Shown here in pieces: positions 1 through 9,732 of a stretch of DNA of 64,000 nt. The stretch's first letter is position 1. Each line of letters starts with the position of its first letter. Source of the DNA: Pyropia yezoensis (Eukaryota > Rhodophyta > Bangiophyceae > Bangiales > Bangiaceae); NCBI GenBank assembly GCA_009829735.1, contig CM020619.1:31723547-31787546 (forward strand), in the 5' to 3' direction. Under the pieces are notes generated by a model. That model was not told where the DNA came from, did not search any database, and worked only from the letters and a program-made list of their open reading frames with translations. The position numbers and the translations under genes were made by a program.

Positions 1-1368
1 TCCGGAACGTTATCGTTTGGAGACCGCTCGACCACCGTATCGGAATCGATGCGTAACACGTCGCACCGAGCGATCCGCTCTATGCAGACCCTCATGAAGG
101 GAGTCCCTACGTTCGGAGGACCGAACGGACGCCCGTTGGCAGTCATCGGCTTCTTGACTAGCTTCAAGGCAGCCGCGGACAAGGCCCTCGTTAACGAGGG
201 GCTGGCCCTGGAGATCCCCCGTTCTTTGTTGACGAACGGGTGCGAGGCATCCTTCGCCAGGCATCCCCGATGCCGGGAATGAGGGTTGCGGCCACCCCCA
301 TGGATTACCGTGGGATTCTCAAGGAGCTGCTGAGCAGTTACCTCAGTGAGGATAAGTGCGAGGACCACTACCGGGCCCTGCGCATTGCCACCGCCCAGAG
401 CTGGGAGGATGAGGAGATGTTCGGACGACGGATTCAAGAGCTCGACTACGAGCTGGGGAAGCTCCTCGGAGAAGGGGAGCTACGGGCCATCCTGTTCGCA
501 GGAGTACCCAACTACGTGCGGATATCCGCACGAGGCGCCAACACGGCACGGACCAACTTCAGTCGACTGATGCATATGTGCAAGTCCCTAGGGGACGCCT
601 ACCGGGTTCTACACCCGGAATGTGCCTTGGCCCCGAAGCCCAAGGGTAAGGGGGGCAGGCCCAGTCTTACCCCGGTACCGAGGCAAGAGAAGGTGGAACG
701 TAAGGCCGCACCAGTACTGGTGGCAACCGAACATCCCCCTATTGGTGAGGATGAACCTCTAGTCGACCAGCAGGGCCACCTGTTGCTACCGGCGACGCCG
801 GTGATTGACGAGCATGGTACGGTAGCGTACATCGCCCCGGCTGGAACCCAGTTCCAGGTCAACGAAGGAGCGGGACGGCGCGTCCCGTATGTACGGACTA
901 CGGGGCACTCCCCGGTGAAGGGTAACCCTCACCAACCCTTGCCAACACGGGCGGTGCGCACGGAGGCACCTCCGCAGATTGCGGGCCGACCCAACCGGTT
1001 GGGGGAGTCCATGTTCCGGTTGACCCAAGGACCAAGGCCTACCAGGGAGCAGGAACTCGGGCGCCCGAGGGACGGCAACCGCAGCTACGGGGCTAACCCC
1101 GATGCGAACTCAAGGAGGGACCGGCACGTCCGGATGTATGTTGTGTGGGGATCCCCAGCACTGGGTGTCGTCCTGCCCACTCATTCCCGAGGAGTCTCGG
1201 CGGGCAGCGGCGCAACGCAAGGCATCCACCGGGGGGTATCCCACCAGAGCACCCGGACCCGCACCGGGTAGGCAGCCAGCTCCAGGGGGAGTACTGGCCG
1301 TCGAGGAGGCACCTTCTCAGCCGGATGTCCCGGCGGACAGCCCCCTACCAAGCACGGGAAACGAGTAA
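1..1368 (+). pseudogene. A1 gag, partial and frameshifted
   Basis: This is the structural (capsid/nucleocapsid) protein of A1. It corresponds to the 488-residue gag ORF of A2 (56681-58147). The window begins inside it. Compared with A2 the frame changes near 210 and again near 1085, so A1 gag cannot be read through. A CCHC zinc knuckle of the form CX2CX4HX4C (CMLCGDPQHWVSSC) lies at about 1135-1178 and would bind RNA during packaging. The stop TAA is at 1366-1368, and the pol ATG follows after eight bases. The C-terminal residues GNE recur at the gag ends of families B and C. Confidence 0.85.
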
Positions 1369-1376
1369 GAGGAAGG

Positions 1377-4300
1377 ATGACCGGGGGGCGCTGGGGTATC
1401 CCAAGCAAGCCACCCCGGAGAGCCGCGGGGAAAGCCCCACGGAGAGCGCGGTTGAGCCGACGCCGCATCAACCCCCGGGCACACCTTCCGGCCCCGACGA
1501 CACGGCGTCAGGGGATTGATGACCAACCACCAAGGTTGGGAGGAGAGGACGGGATGCCCCGTCACCTGGAACCAGACAAGGGCCCTGTTCAGGATGCCCG
1601 AGTTACACCGGATATCGGTGTAGGCCACGTGCTGTTTACCTTGGAGAACTTCAAGGTATCAGCCACACTGGGGGTTGACCCCCAGTCGACACGATCGTAC
1701 TACCCTGTACTGGATACAGGGGCTGGACCCAACCTTATCCGGAAGGATACCCTTCCGGACAAGTGGCTTCCGCGAGTCAGAGTGACTCGGGGACCCACCA
1801 TCAAGGACGCGAACAATCGCCTCATTCGTACGACCGCAGCGATGTCGCTGCGGGTTACCATCGGGGAACTCACCACGGAAGTCGACTTCCTGGTGTGTGA
1901 GACCCTATCGGTGCCCTGCATACTGGGGTGCACCTTCATCAACGTTCACGTTGATGCAATCCGGCCAGGCCGGAGGACCGTCGAGCTTCAAGAAGCTGAC
2001 GGGACGAAGAGAGGACACACGGCTATCGTCAGGGACCTGACGCTACAAGGGGGCCACGTTAACGTGGCTGAGGTGTACGCAAGCGTCGAGCCGAAGACCC
2101 TTCGGTTGGCCAAGCGAACTCGCTTTGAGCCGTTGTCGGAGACAGTCCTCCCGGTTAACTGCGACCTCGCAGGCATCTGCAGAGTCCGGTCCAACCTGCG
2201 GACGTACAAGCGGCATGGGTTGACCATGGCCAACGGTCTCATAGACCTCCCAGCAGGAGGGTCATCCCTCCTGGTGATGGCGAACTATCGCCGTAAGGCA
2301 GTCACCCTCCCGAAGGGAACTATCCTCGGGATTGCCGAGCTCTACGAACGAGATATCCTCACCCCTGACAAGGAAGGTCAAGTGGAACCACTTGAGGTGC
2401 TGGCGGTCGCCGAGACCACCGAGCGACAGCAACTCGATGACGGGAAGCCTAGTCGACCATCATTACCGGCGGATATTCCGCCGAAGGACCAAGAAGCATT
2501 GAAGGCACTGGCCGAGGCTGACCTCGACCACCTTTCCCCTTCGGTAGCCGAAGGGGTACGACGGATGCTAAGAAAGCATGACGTCATGTGGACAGGCGGA
2601 GCCTTGGGTACCATTGGGGCAACCCAACATCGTATAGACCTGGTACCAGGCGCACGACCCGCCCGGTCACAGCCGCACCGAGAGGGACCTATGCAACGAG
2701 AGATCGTTGATGGAGAAGTGAAGAGGATGAGCGAAGCGAAGGTGATACGACCTTCGATGTCGGAATGGAGTGCCCCAGTCGTCATCGTACCGAAGAAGGA
2801 TCAAACTCCTCGGTTCTGCATCGATTATCGACGCCTCAACTTGGTTACCAAGAAGGACTCATACCCGTTACCGACGATGGATGAATGCATCGACTCCCTG
2901 GGGGAAGCTACGGTGTTTACCACCATCGACTGCAATGCCGGATACTGGCAGATCCTGGTGGCGGACGAGGATATCCCCAAGACGGCATTCGTCTTTCACA
3001 GTGGAGTGTACGAGTTCCTAATAATGCCCTTCGGATTGTCCAACGCCCCTGCTACATTCCAGCGGGCTATCGACATTATACTGTCGGGGGTGAAGTGGCG
3101 TAACTGCCTAGTGTACCTCGATGACGTCATCGTCTTCTCGCGTAACATGGATGACCATGTGCAATATGTTGACGAGGTACTCACCCTCTTGAGGAACGCC
3201 GGGGTAACCCTGCGTCTGAAGAAGTGCGCCTTCTTCCAACAGACGGTCGAGTATCTGGGCCACCAGATAACCCCTGGTAAACTAGGGGTACTCGAAGCCA
3301 ATACCCGGGCACTCCGGGATGCCCGGTTCCCTAACACCCAGACACAGCTCAAGAGCTTCCTGGGAATGTGCAATGTATACCGACGGTTCGTCAAGGACTT
3401 CGCTCGGATAGCTAAACCGTTGACGGTTCTCACGAGCAGCACCTTACCCAAGGTACTCCAACCCCCTTCGCCTAGCGAAGAGGAGGCATTCGAGTCGCTG
3501 AAGCGAGCCCTACTATCCCCACCCGTCCTTGCGTTACCGCACAGACGGGGTACCTTCGTCATCGATGTCGATGCGTGTGATACACAAGTGGGATGCACCC
3601 TGTTGCAGGGAGAGACGTTGATCGGTACCGATAACGTTATCCCGGACCTAAGTCCGGTAGGGTACTTCAGCCGGACACTCAACCCGGCTGAGCGTAACTA
3701 TAGTGCCACCGAGCGTGAGTGCCTCGGAGTTATATGGGCAGTGCAACTGCTCCGTCCATACCTGGAGGGCTCCAGGTTCATCGTGAGGTCCGACCACGAA
3801 CCCCTACGATGGCTCCTCAACCTTGGTGACAAGGATTCCGATAGCCATGGGAGGCTAGCCCGATGGAGGCTGAAGATGGCCGAGCACGACTACCGTACCG
3901 TGTATAAGGCTGGGTCAACCCACCATCTCGGAGACGCATTGTCTCGACTCGACACCCCGAGCGGGGATACCCGCCCGGTGGACGAGGACATCCCGGTGGT
4001 ACCGGTCTGCATGGTGGGTAGCGCTACCCAAGGTATGGTTGACCATACCATGGCACACCGAGCATGCCCACTAACCCTCGCGGACTTCCGCGAGGCACAA
4101 GCCAATGACGACGACTGTAGACGCCATCGCGCTAACCTCATGGCCGGTACGGCCGGCATCTTCTCCGAGAACGAAGACGGACTCATATACCGGCGGGCAC
4201 CCACCGATGGACGACATCAAGTCGTGGTTCCCGTGTCCTTACGGCAAGCCGTCATGGAACGAGAACACGAGAACCCCACAGCCGGACACCCGGGGGGTTC

Positions 4301-5543
4301 ACGTATGTTCGCAGCAATGCGAAGGTTCTTCTACTGGCCAGCAATGGCCGTCGACGTGGTCGACCACGTAAGGGGATGCCACCCCTGTGCACGTAACCGC
4401 ATGAGTCTACATAGGCAGGCGTCTGCCATGAAGTTATTCCCACCCGATGGGCCCAACGAGCAGGTCGCTATCGACATACTCGGGCCACTTCCGGTAACGG
4501 AAGAAGGGAACAGGTACATCCTGGTCATGTCTGATCGCTTCACTAAGCTGTCACGAGCGGAAGCCATCCCGAATGATACGGCATACACGATTATGAACGC
4601 AGTGGTTGACCACTGGATCAGTGCATACGGAGTCATGAAGCAACTCCTCTCCGACAACGGAGCAAACCGTACGTCAGCATTCTGCACTAAGGTCCTGGGC
4701 ATGTTCGGTATCGAACCACGTCGGGCATCCGACTACCACCCGCAGACCAACGGGCAGGTCGAGCGGTTCAACCGGACAATCGTTAAGATGCTACAGTGCT
4801 ACGTGGCCGAGCACACGAACACTTGGGACAGGCTTCTGTCCGTACTCACCCTGGCATACAATGCCAGGCCACATCGGAGCACAAACATCGCCCCACTGGA
4901 GTGGGTCATGCCCTTAGGCGTCGGTAACCTGACGCTGCCGCCAGGCAGGTGCACTCGGTATGATACACCGAAAGGCCGACCGGCCGAACGTATACACCTA
5001 GCTTGGTTGTCCAAGCTATCATGGATGATACCGAAGCTCAAGGGTGCCCTTGACAGAACACAACTTCGATACAAGAAGAACTTCGACGCCCGACTACGGG
5101 TGCGCAACGCTACCCTGGTAACAGGTGACTGGGTCTACATCAGACACCAGAAGTTCCGAGGGAACAAGCTCATGCAACCGGTCAAGGGACCGTACCAGAT
5201 TCTCCACAGAGATGACCACTCTGTTATCTTACACTCCGATACGGAAATCCAACGCATCAGTGTGAATGATGTCACATCTGCTCCGAAGCCGGAACAGCCT
5301 CAGCCGGTACCGGCTGGGTTGCTACATGAAGCTCTTACAACCCACCGGTCAGATGACCCGGTGGGACCGGATGGGATTCCATACCAAGTAGAGAGCGTGG
5401 TCGGACACACCGACCCGGACCTACCAGGACCCTGGTACGTCAAGGTGATGTGGGTCGGATACGACTCACCCACCTGGGAACAGGCGGCAAATATACCCCG
5501 CCAACTACTCATGCCTTACATGAGGCGACGACGCCTACTGTAA
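1377..5543 (+). CDS. pol: A1 pol polyprotein (PR-RT-RH-IN-chromodomain)
   Basis: This is an uninterrupted 1388-residue polyprotein. In order it has an aspartic protease (DTGAG, about residue 112), reverse transcriptase (FCIDYRRLN about 480; catalytic YLDD about 580), RNase H (DVDACDTQVG about 729; DHEPLRW about 806) and integrase. The integrase has an HHCC zinc finger (His about 963, CHPC about 1001) and a D,D,E core (IDILGPLP about 1032, LSDNG about 1091, Glu in NGQVERF about 1125). A C-terminal chromodomain ends in VKVMWVGYDSPTWEQ near residue 1354. The order is that of Ty3/Gypsy elements, and such chromodomains usually steer insertion to heterochromatin. The ATG at 1377 lies eight bases after the gag stop, suggesting reinitiation rather than frameshifting. 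It is the best-preserved pol in the window. Confidence 0.95.
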   Translation: MTGGRWGIPSKPPRRAAGKAPRRARLSRRRINPRAHLPAPTTRRQGIDDQPPRLGGEDGMPRHLEPDKGPVQDARVTPDIGVGHVLFTLENFKVSATLGVDPQSTRSYYPVLDTGAGPNLIRKDTLPDKWLPRVRVTRGPTIKDANNRLIRTTAAMSLRVTIGELTTEVDFLVCETLSVPCILGCTFINVHVDAIRPGRRTVELQEADGTKRGHTAIVRDLTLQGGHVNVAEVYASVEPKTLRLAKRTRFEPLSETVLPVNCDLAGICRVRSNLRTYKRHGLTMANGLIDLPAGGSSLLVMANYRRKAVTLPKGTILGIAELYERDILTPDKEGQVEPLEVLAVAETTERQQLDDGKPSRPSLPADIPPKDQEALKALAEADLDHLSPSVAEGVRRMLRKHDVMWTGGALGTIGATQHRIDLVPGARPARSQPHREGPMQREIVDGEVKRMSEAKVIRPSMSEWSAPVVIVPKKDQTPRFCIDYRRLNLVTKKDSYPLPTMDECIDSLGEATVFTTIDCNAGYWQILVADEDIPKTAFVFHSGVYEFLIMPFGLSNAPATFQRAIDIILSGVKWRNCLVYLDDVIVFSRNMDDHVQYVDEVLTLLRNAGVTLRLKKCAFFQQTVEYLGHQITPGKLGVLEANTRALRDARFPNTQTQLKSFLGMCNVYRRFVKDFARIAKPLTVLTSSTLPKVLQPPSPSEEEAFESLKRALLSPPVLALPHRRGTFVIDVDACDTQVGCTLLQGETLIGTDNVIPDLSPVGYFSRTLNPAERNYSATERECLGVIWAVQLLRPYLEGSRFIVRSDHEPLRWLLNLGDKDSDSHGRLARWRLKMAEHDYRTVYKAGSTHHLGDALSRLDTPSGDTRPVDEDIPVVPVCMVGSATQGMVDHTMAHRACPLTLADFREAQANDDDCRRHRANLMAGTAGIFSENEDGLIYRRAPTDGRHQVVVPVSLRQAVMEREHENPTAGHPGGSRMFAAMRRFFYWPAMAVDVVDHVRGCHPCARNRMSLHRQASAMKLFPPDGPNEQVAIDILGPLPVTEEGNRYILVMSDRFTKLSRAEAIPNDTAYTIMNAVVDHWISAYGVMKQLLSDNGANRTSAFCTKVLGMFGIEPRRASDYHPQTNGQVERFNRTIVKMLQCYVAEHTNTWDRLLSVLTLAYNARPHRSTNIAPLEWVMPLGVGNLTLPPGRCTRYDTPKGRPAERIHLAWLSKLSWMIPKLKGALDRTQLRYKKNFDARLRVRNATLVTGDWVYIRHQKFRGNKLMQPVKGPYQILHRDDHSVILHSDTEIQRISVNDVTSAPKPEQPQPVPAGLLHEALTTHRSDDPVGPDGIPYQVESVVGHTDPDLPGPWYVKVMWVGYDSPTWEQAANIPRQLLMPYMRRRRLL

Positions 5544-5582
5544 CAACCCAACCGACACCGACTTCGGCTGTTGGGGGGTGGG

Positions 5583-5710
5583 GCTTAGTCCCACTAAGTA
5601 GGGTGTGACATGGTTACGGCAGACTTAGGTTTCTAAGTTAAATCAGACTTAGGTTTCTAAGTCGAACCAAGCTTAGGTAACTAAGTAGAGTCAAGCTTAG
5701 GTAACTAAGC
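5583..5710. repeat. Hairpin array between convergent pol and antisense ORF
   Basis: Four copies of a 16-base hairpin with stem CTTAG/CTAAG start at 5623, 5647, 5671 and 5695, an exact 24-base period. A related inverted repeat (CTTAGTCCCACTAAG) lies at 5583-5598. The array sits between the stop of pol (+) and the stop of the antisense ORF (-). A2 has a decayed version at about 52360-52480. Its role is unknown; transcript termination or insulation of two converging transcripts is an inference from position. Confidence 0.75.
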
Positions 5711-5787
5711 AAAACCCGAACCTTAATAAGTTAACTTAAAGGTAAAGGCTAACTCCGATAATATCGAAGTAACTAGGGGGCTTACAC

Positions 5788-5843
5788 GGGAGGATGACCT
5801 CCCCAAGCCAAGACACAAAGTGAGGGAGGGTGACCTCCCCAAG
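5788..5843. repeat. Duplicated GGAGG-TGA-CCTCC hairpin
   Basis: Two near-identical inverted repeats, GGGAGGATGACCTCCCC at 5788 and GGGAGGGTGACCTCCCC at 5824, lie 36 bases apart just downstream of the hairpin array. The same pair is recognisable in A2 near 52232-52292 on the other strand. Otherwise I see nothing coding between 5544 and 6021. Confidence 0.6.
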
Positions 5844-6021
5844 CATGAACCAACCGGAAGAAGTTGGGCGGGAGGCAAGGCACCACTGAGCCAGAACGGG
5901 TACTCCCCAGGGCAGCAATCAGAGGCAAGCAATGCCCCCAAGGGGGATGAGTTTATACTCACTAATACCCGGCCACCATAAGGGCCACCGGGTCCCTCTC
6001 CCGTACAAACAATAACACTCC

Positions 6022-8391
6022 TCAGTGGGTAGACCCACTGCCCGAGGGAGGCCACTCACGCGTAAGCGCGTATACCTCCGTGCTCCACCGGTCGGCTATC
6101 TCACGACGGTCAATCACCCGAGTTACCTCGGTGCATAGCTGGACGAGGGTGCTGCGGCCAGCCTCCACGTCCTCCAGAGCTTTCTGGAGGCGGTCAAGCA
6201 CGCTACCGAAGCAACGCGCTGACCCAACCAGCGCAGCACCTGGGGGGATATCCCCCCAGCTAACAGAGAGACCCTCCCGCATTGCGCGGGCAACAAGGGC
6301 GTCAACGCCCTCATACCAGAGACGGGAACCCCCGTCATGCATGACAGGAACGGGAGGTGACACTGGCGCAGCCAGAGGAGCCACAGGGGCCGACACGGCC
6401 ACCACCGGAGCCGGTGGCGCCTGATATGAGGCCCGGTAGGACCCCACCGAAGGGGCTCCACCGTAACCCCGGCGGGGCTCCGCCCGACGACAAAACACCT
6501 CACGCTCCCCACCTGCAGAGCCCCACTCTCGGGGACGACGGCCAACCGCCGCCGGTATCGGGTTACCGAACCACGGGGCAAGGACCTGAAGAGGGTCATG
6601 GATAACCATGGGAATACCCAGGTCAGCAACAGCCTCGGTGGATGCCCACCCATGGCAATTGGGCTCACCCGGCTGAGTACGCCGGATACGCAACGAGTGA
6701 CGAGGCAAGGGGGTAGCCCCAGCCTGCGGGTCCCGGTACGGGGGAAGGGCTAGTACCCCAGCCCAGTTCACGGCATCGTGAACAGCCAGCAGGACCTCGA
6801 ACTCCCGGGCCAACCCGGTCTTGGCAGCTATCAGGTCCACGCCCAACTGCGCGATGTGCCGACGGACACCCGTCGGAAGATGAAACAGGCGCCCCTGCCG
6901 GCGGACGGACAGTGAGAAGGAGGAAGCCTGCCCGAGGGTAACCTCAAGGGTGAAGGTACCCTGCAACGGGTGGACCGGCCGGGAGGCCAACACACTCCCG
7001 AAGTATCGGAGACAGGGACCGGTGTCAAACCGGAAAGCAGGGGCGGGTTCCCACCCCTCCTGCCATAGAGGCGGGCGCACGGGAGTGTATACCGGTGCAC
7101 GACCGTTGCCGGTCTGCAACGCACACGTTATATCGGTGCGGAACGCATCCGCCATGACACCATGGTTACGTCGCCAGCTCGACGCCGACTTCAACCCCGC
7201 CATAGGCGGGTAGGGAGCCGTCAACGACAGGTACGGGGATACCCCCGGGTAGTAATCAAAGTCGTGATACCGACCGGTACTGCCCACCGTCTCCCCAAAC
7301 GCAACCGGCTCCGCCGCCGCCGCAATCCCTCGAGCACTAGCCGGGTAGTCAACCTCCCGCGGCACCGCGGGAGCAATCAGGTCGCATACCCCGAAGGCGG
7401 GGTCGAGGTAGACCTCACCCCGTCCCACCCGGGTGCGCCAGAGCTGCGCATGCCGGTCGTCCGGCTGACTCAGGACCCAATGGTGCTCCACTCGCACCGC
7501 GTTCGGCTGGTTGACCAGCCGCACCAACTCTCGCTCCCAACTCGGGTCCACCTTGACGCGCCGGGAGGACTCTCCACGGGGATGCGGCGGGTGGAAGTCC
7601 ACCCGCATCCGCCCAGCGGATTCCATTGACTCTTGCACAGTGAGGCCTCGAACCCGAGCCACCAAGTCGGACACCGACATGGCGGGTTGACCCGCCGCCA
7701 CGGCGACGCCGCCACCCAACGGGGCAACCCGGGCAGGACCAGGAAGAATCGGGGGCGCCCGGGGATGCCCCACCGGCAGAGGGGCCGGCGCCGGAGGCGC
7801 ACGCGGCCGAGGAGGAAGAAGAAGGGCGGGTGCCCGCCCGGAGTAACTCCCGGAGTCCACCGCCATCGGGGTAGATGCATCTTGACCATCGCGCGTCCGC
7901 GGCTCCGCGGGCAGAGCATCGCCGCCACCCGGACCCGACGTGGGTACCACGTCGGCACCACGGGTAGACCCGCTACCCGCCGCAGCGGACACACCAACCG
8001 GGCGGGCACCCGCGCCCTCTTGACCCGCCGTACCGGCCGGGGTGCCGTTATCACCACCCGCCACGCCGGCTACGCCGTCTTGAGGTTGAGCCCCGCCGGC
8101 ACCGGCGTCAGAAGCCATCCGGGCCGCCGGAGGAGTAGCGGTGGAGCCCACCGCTGCACGCGGTTGTGCGCCACCCGACGGAGCCGTCGTGCCGCTACAC
8201 ACGGACGACAACCCGCCCGGCGCGCCTTTCGGGGCCACACGAACGGTCACCCGGTCGTCCTCGTCTTCCGACGAGCTCGCTAAGAAGCACTCGGCGGCGG
8301 TGGCAGAGACGGGAACGTCGTCCACCATCACCTCTTCCTCCTCCTCGAGCAGGAGGTCGTCCTCGCCCCCGGGTACCTGGGGGTCCGACAT
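6022..8391 (-). CDS. A1 antisense ORF (family shared with B and C), function unknown
   Basis: This 789-residue ORF is encoded opposite to pol, between pol and the 3' LTR. I chose the ATG at 8391 because A2 has the same start context (MSDPQVPG here, MSYPQVLG there), although the frame stays open to about 8715. The N-terminus is acidic (EEEEE, then SSSEDEDD) and is followed by about 250 residues of Pro/Gly/Ala-rich, probably disordered sequence. The ordered part begins near residue 330. It includes PPLWQEGWEPAPAFRF, YFGSVLA (about 464), LEV and RLFHLP (about 505), then QLGVDLIAA. The C-terminus has WGDIPPGAALVGSARC and RWSTEV. These motifs align with the antisense ORFs of B1 and C1/C2. No stops interrupt it here. 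I recognise no known domain. An accessory capsid, regulatory or envelope-like role cannot be told apart. Confidence 0.75.
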   Translation of the reverse strand: MSDPQVPGGEDDLLLEEEEEVMVDDVPVSATAAECFLASSSEDEDDRVTVRVAPKGAPGGLSSVCSGTTAPSGGAQPRAAVGSTATPPAARMASDAGAGGAQPQDGVAGVAGGDNGTPAGTAGQEGAGARPVGVSAAAGSGSTRGADVVPTSGPGGGDALPAEPRTRDGQDASTPMAVDSGSYSGRAPALLLPPRPRAPPAPAPLPVGHPRAPPILPGPARVAPLGGGVAVAAGQPAMSVSDLVARVRGLTVQESMESAGRMRVDFHPPHPRGESSRRVKVDPSWERELVRLVNQPNAVRVEHHWVLSQPDDRHAQLWRTRVGRGEVYLDPAFGVCDLIAPAVPREVDYPASARGIAAAAEPVAFGETVGSTGRYHDFDYYPGVSPYLSLTAPYPPMAGLKSASSWRRNHGVMADAFRTDITCALQTGNGRAPVYTPVRPPLWQEGWEPAPAFRFDTGPCLRYFGSVLASRPVHPLQGTFTLEVTLGQASSFSLSVRRQGRLFHLPTGVRRHIAQLGVDLIAAKTGLAREFEVLLAVHDAVNWAGVLALPPYRDPQAGATPLPRHSLRIRRTQPGEPNCHGWASTEAVADLGIPMVIHDPLQVLAPWFGNPIPAAVGRRPREWGSAGGEREVFCRRAEPRRGYGGAPSVGSYRASYQAPPAPVVAVSAPVAPLAAPVSPPVPVMHDGGSRLWYEGVDALVARAMREGLSVSWGDIPPGAALVGSARCFGSVLDRLQKALEDVEAGRSTLVQLCTEVTRVIDRREIADRWSTEVYALTREWPPSGSGSTH

Positions 8392-8984
8392 GGTGCGACC
8401 GGGGTAGCAGGGGCGCCCCGTGCAGAAAAGCCGAGGCCGGCTCGACCCGGTACAAGCAACGCTCGCGCAGGACGAGCCAGGGAAGCACGGGCACCCGCGC
8501 TTATGACCACAAACGGCCACGAGAAGCGCCGCAGGCGCGCGGGTCGACCCGCGCTCCACGAGGCTACGAACGGGCTCCACCCAGGCACCTGGGCGGGCCG
8601 GGGCCACACCCCCGTACGGGGCAACCACGAGGGGTTCACCCAGCAACCGCCCCCGCGAAAAGCGGGAGCGGCCGCCCCCATTCACTCGGTAACACGAGAG
8701 GGGCTCCCCTACCACCAGGCACCTGGTGGCGTATCCACTTGCACCACCCCTCGGAAAGGGGGGTCGTGAACGGCAACCCGCATCGGGAATTTAACGGTCT
8801 GGAAAACGGATCGTGTGTGTACCACACAAAGGGGGGCACCTCCCTCAGACAACCTCGAAAAGGGGTGTCTGTCGCGACGGGGCGCCAAGCCCCACCCGAC
8901 TGGTAAACAGTCACGCGACCCACTTACATTCGGTATCCCGAATGCAACTCGACCCGAGGACGGGCCGAATCTAAGGGGGGGATA
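8392..8984. other. Leader of antisense ORF / region upstream of 3' LTR
   Basis: This stretch lies between the antisense ATG and the 3' LTR. It holds no independent ORF that is conserved in frame between A1 and A2. The antisense frame stays open to about 8715 without an ATG. It probably serves as the 5' untranslated leader of the antisense transcript and ends in the polypurine tract. Confidence 0.5.
8972..8984 (+). other. Polypurine tract of A1
   Basis: The run TAAGGGGGGGATA lies directly upstream of the 3' LTR, where plus-strand DNA synthesis is primed. A2 has the same tract on the other strand at 48939-48951. Confidence 0.85.
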
Positions 8985-9348
8985 TGTAGCAATATGGTTG
9001 TCCATATTGTGACCCTAATATCAGGGGGGGCTAATTCTAATCCTTGGCTTTCAATTTGATAGTCCGGACTGGTCACGGTATCTATATGTTACGTATGACC
9101 AGAGGGACTTGCATCTTGGGGTGGAGGGTAGTTAGTAGTGTCTCCGAGAGTTTATAACGTGGGGGCCGGCGGCGAATCCACCGCCGGCCAAGGCAGAACA
9201 ACAAACCCCTCCCGTTTGGGCTCCCATCTTGGTCCCGTGGCTTGCGCTCCAAGGACAGCAACCTTGGCCTCCCGGTGACGTTGGTGCAGATCCCCCTGGT
9301 GAGTGTTCCCTGAGAGTGGACGTGCGACGGATACCCTATTGTGCTACA
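8985..9348 (+). repeat. 3' LTR of A1 (364 bp)
   Basis: The LTR begins TGTAGCAATATGG and ends CTATTGTGCTACA, with inverted ends TGTAGCA/TGCTACA. It matches the LTRs at 36401, 48577 and 59090. TTTATAA at 9151-9157 is a candidate TATA box that also reads TTATAAA on the other strand, toward the antisense ORF. Confidence 0.93.
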
Positions 9349-9587
9349 ACCTGCGAGTACGCTGGTTCGGTTTTAACCCGGCAGATGATACCTGGGAACC
9401 CTCAAACCGGTTACCCATCGCGGACGTCTGCGCCTACACGCGACGGAACGGGATTGAGGGCACTCCGGTGGCCAGAGCCGGCAAGATCCTGGAACCAGAC
9501 TCGGAGGAGGACCAGGAGGACGGGACCGATCAAGACACGCAGGACGAGCAGAGCTCGCCCGCAACGGATGCGGAACAAGAGGATTGA
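9349..9587 (+). pseudogene. pol: C1 pol C-terminal fragment (chromodomain)
   Basis: This is the last part of a Ty3/Gypsy polyprotein, cut off by the A1 insertion. It starts with the chromodomain core RVRWFGFNPADDTWEPS and continues into an acidic tail ending DAEQED at 9587. The same sequence, minus the chromodomain core, ends C2 pol at 47728. The B1 counterpart reads RVRWFGYKAKDDTWEYVEDL. Confidence 0.88.
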
Positions 9588-9732
9588 GAAGAAGGGAACG
9601 GGTATATCAAGGAAAACACGCAATGCAAGCATGGAACAATCAAGGAAAACAAGCACCCGCTCGAGCAACGCTTCTCTCCGCCTCTTCCCTCCTCGCTTAT
9701 CCCAAGACTCTCACCCTCCTTGCCTCCAAGTA

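Larger units (their letters stand above)
1..9348 (+). mobile_element. Ty3/Gypsy-type LTR retrotransposon A1 (5' end outside window)
   Basis: Sense-strand gag and pol are followed by an antisense ORF, a polypurine tract and a 3' LTR ending at 9348. The 5' LTR and the first part of gag lie left of the window. The second copy, A2 (48577-59451), shows the complete plan and is about 10.9 kb long. Beyond 9348 the sequence continues directly with the integrase chromodomain of a different element (C1), so A1 is inserted in C1. The element copies itself through an RNA intermediate. Its gag has frame breaks but its pol ORF is uninterrupted. Confidence 0.95.

Noticed and set aside
5623-5710. CRISPR-like array
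   Set aside because: The 24-base units are hairpins with near-identical spacers inside a eukaryotic retrotransposon; no spacer diversity and no cas genes.
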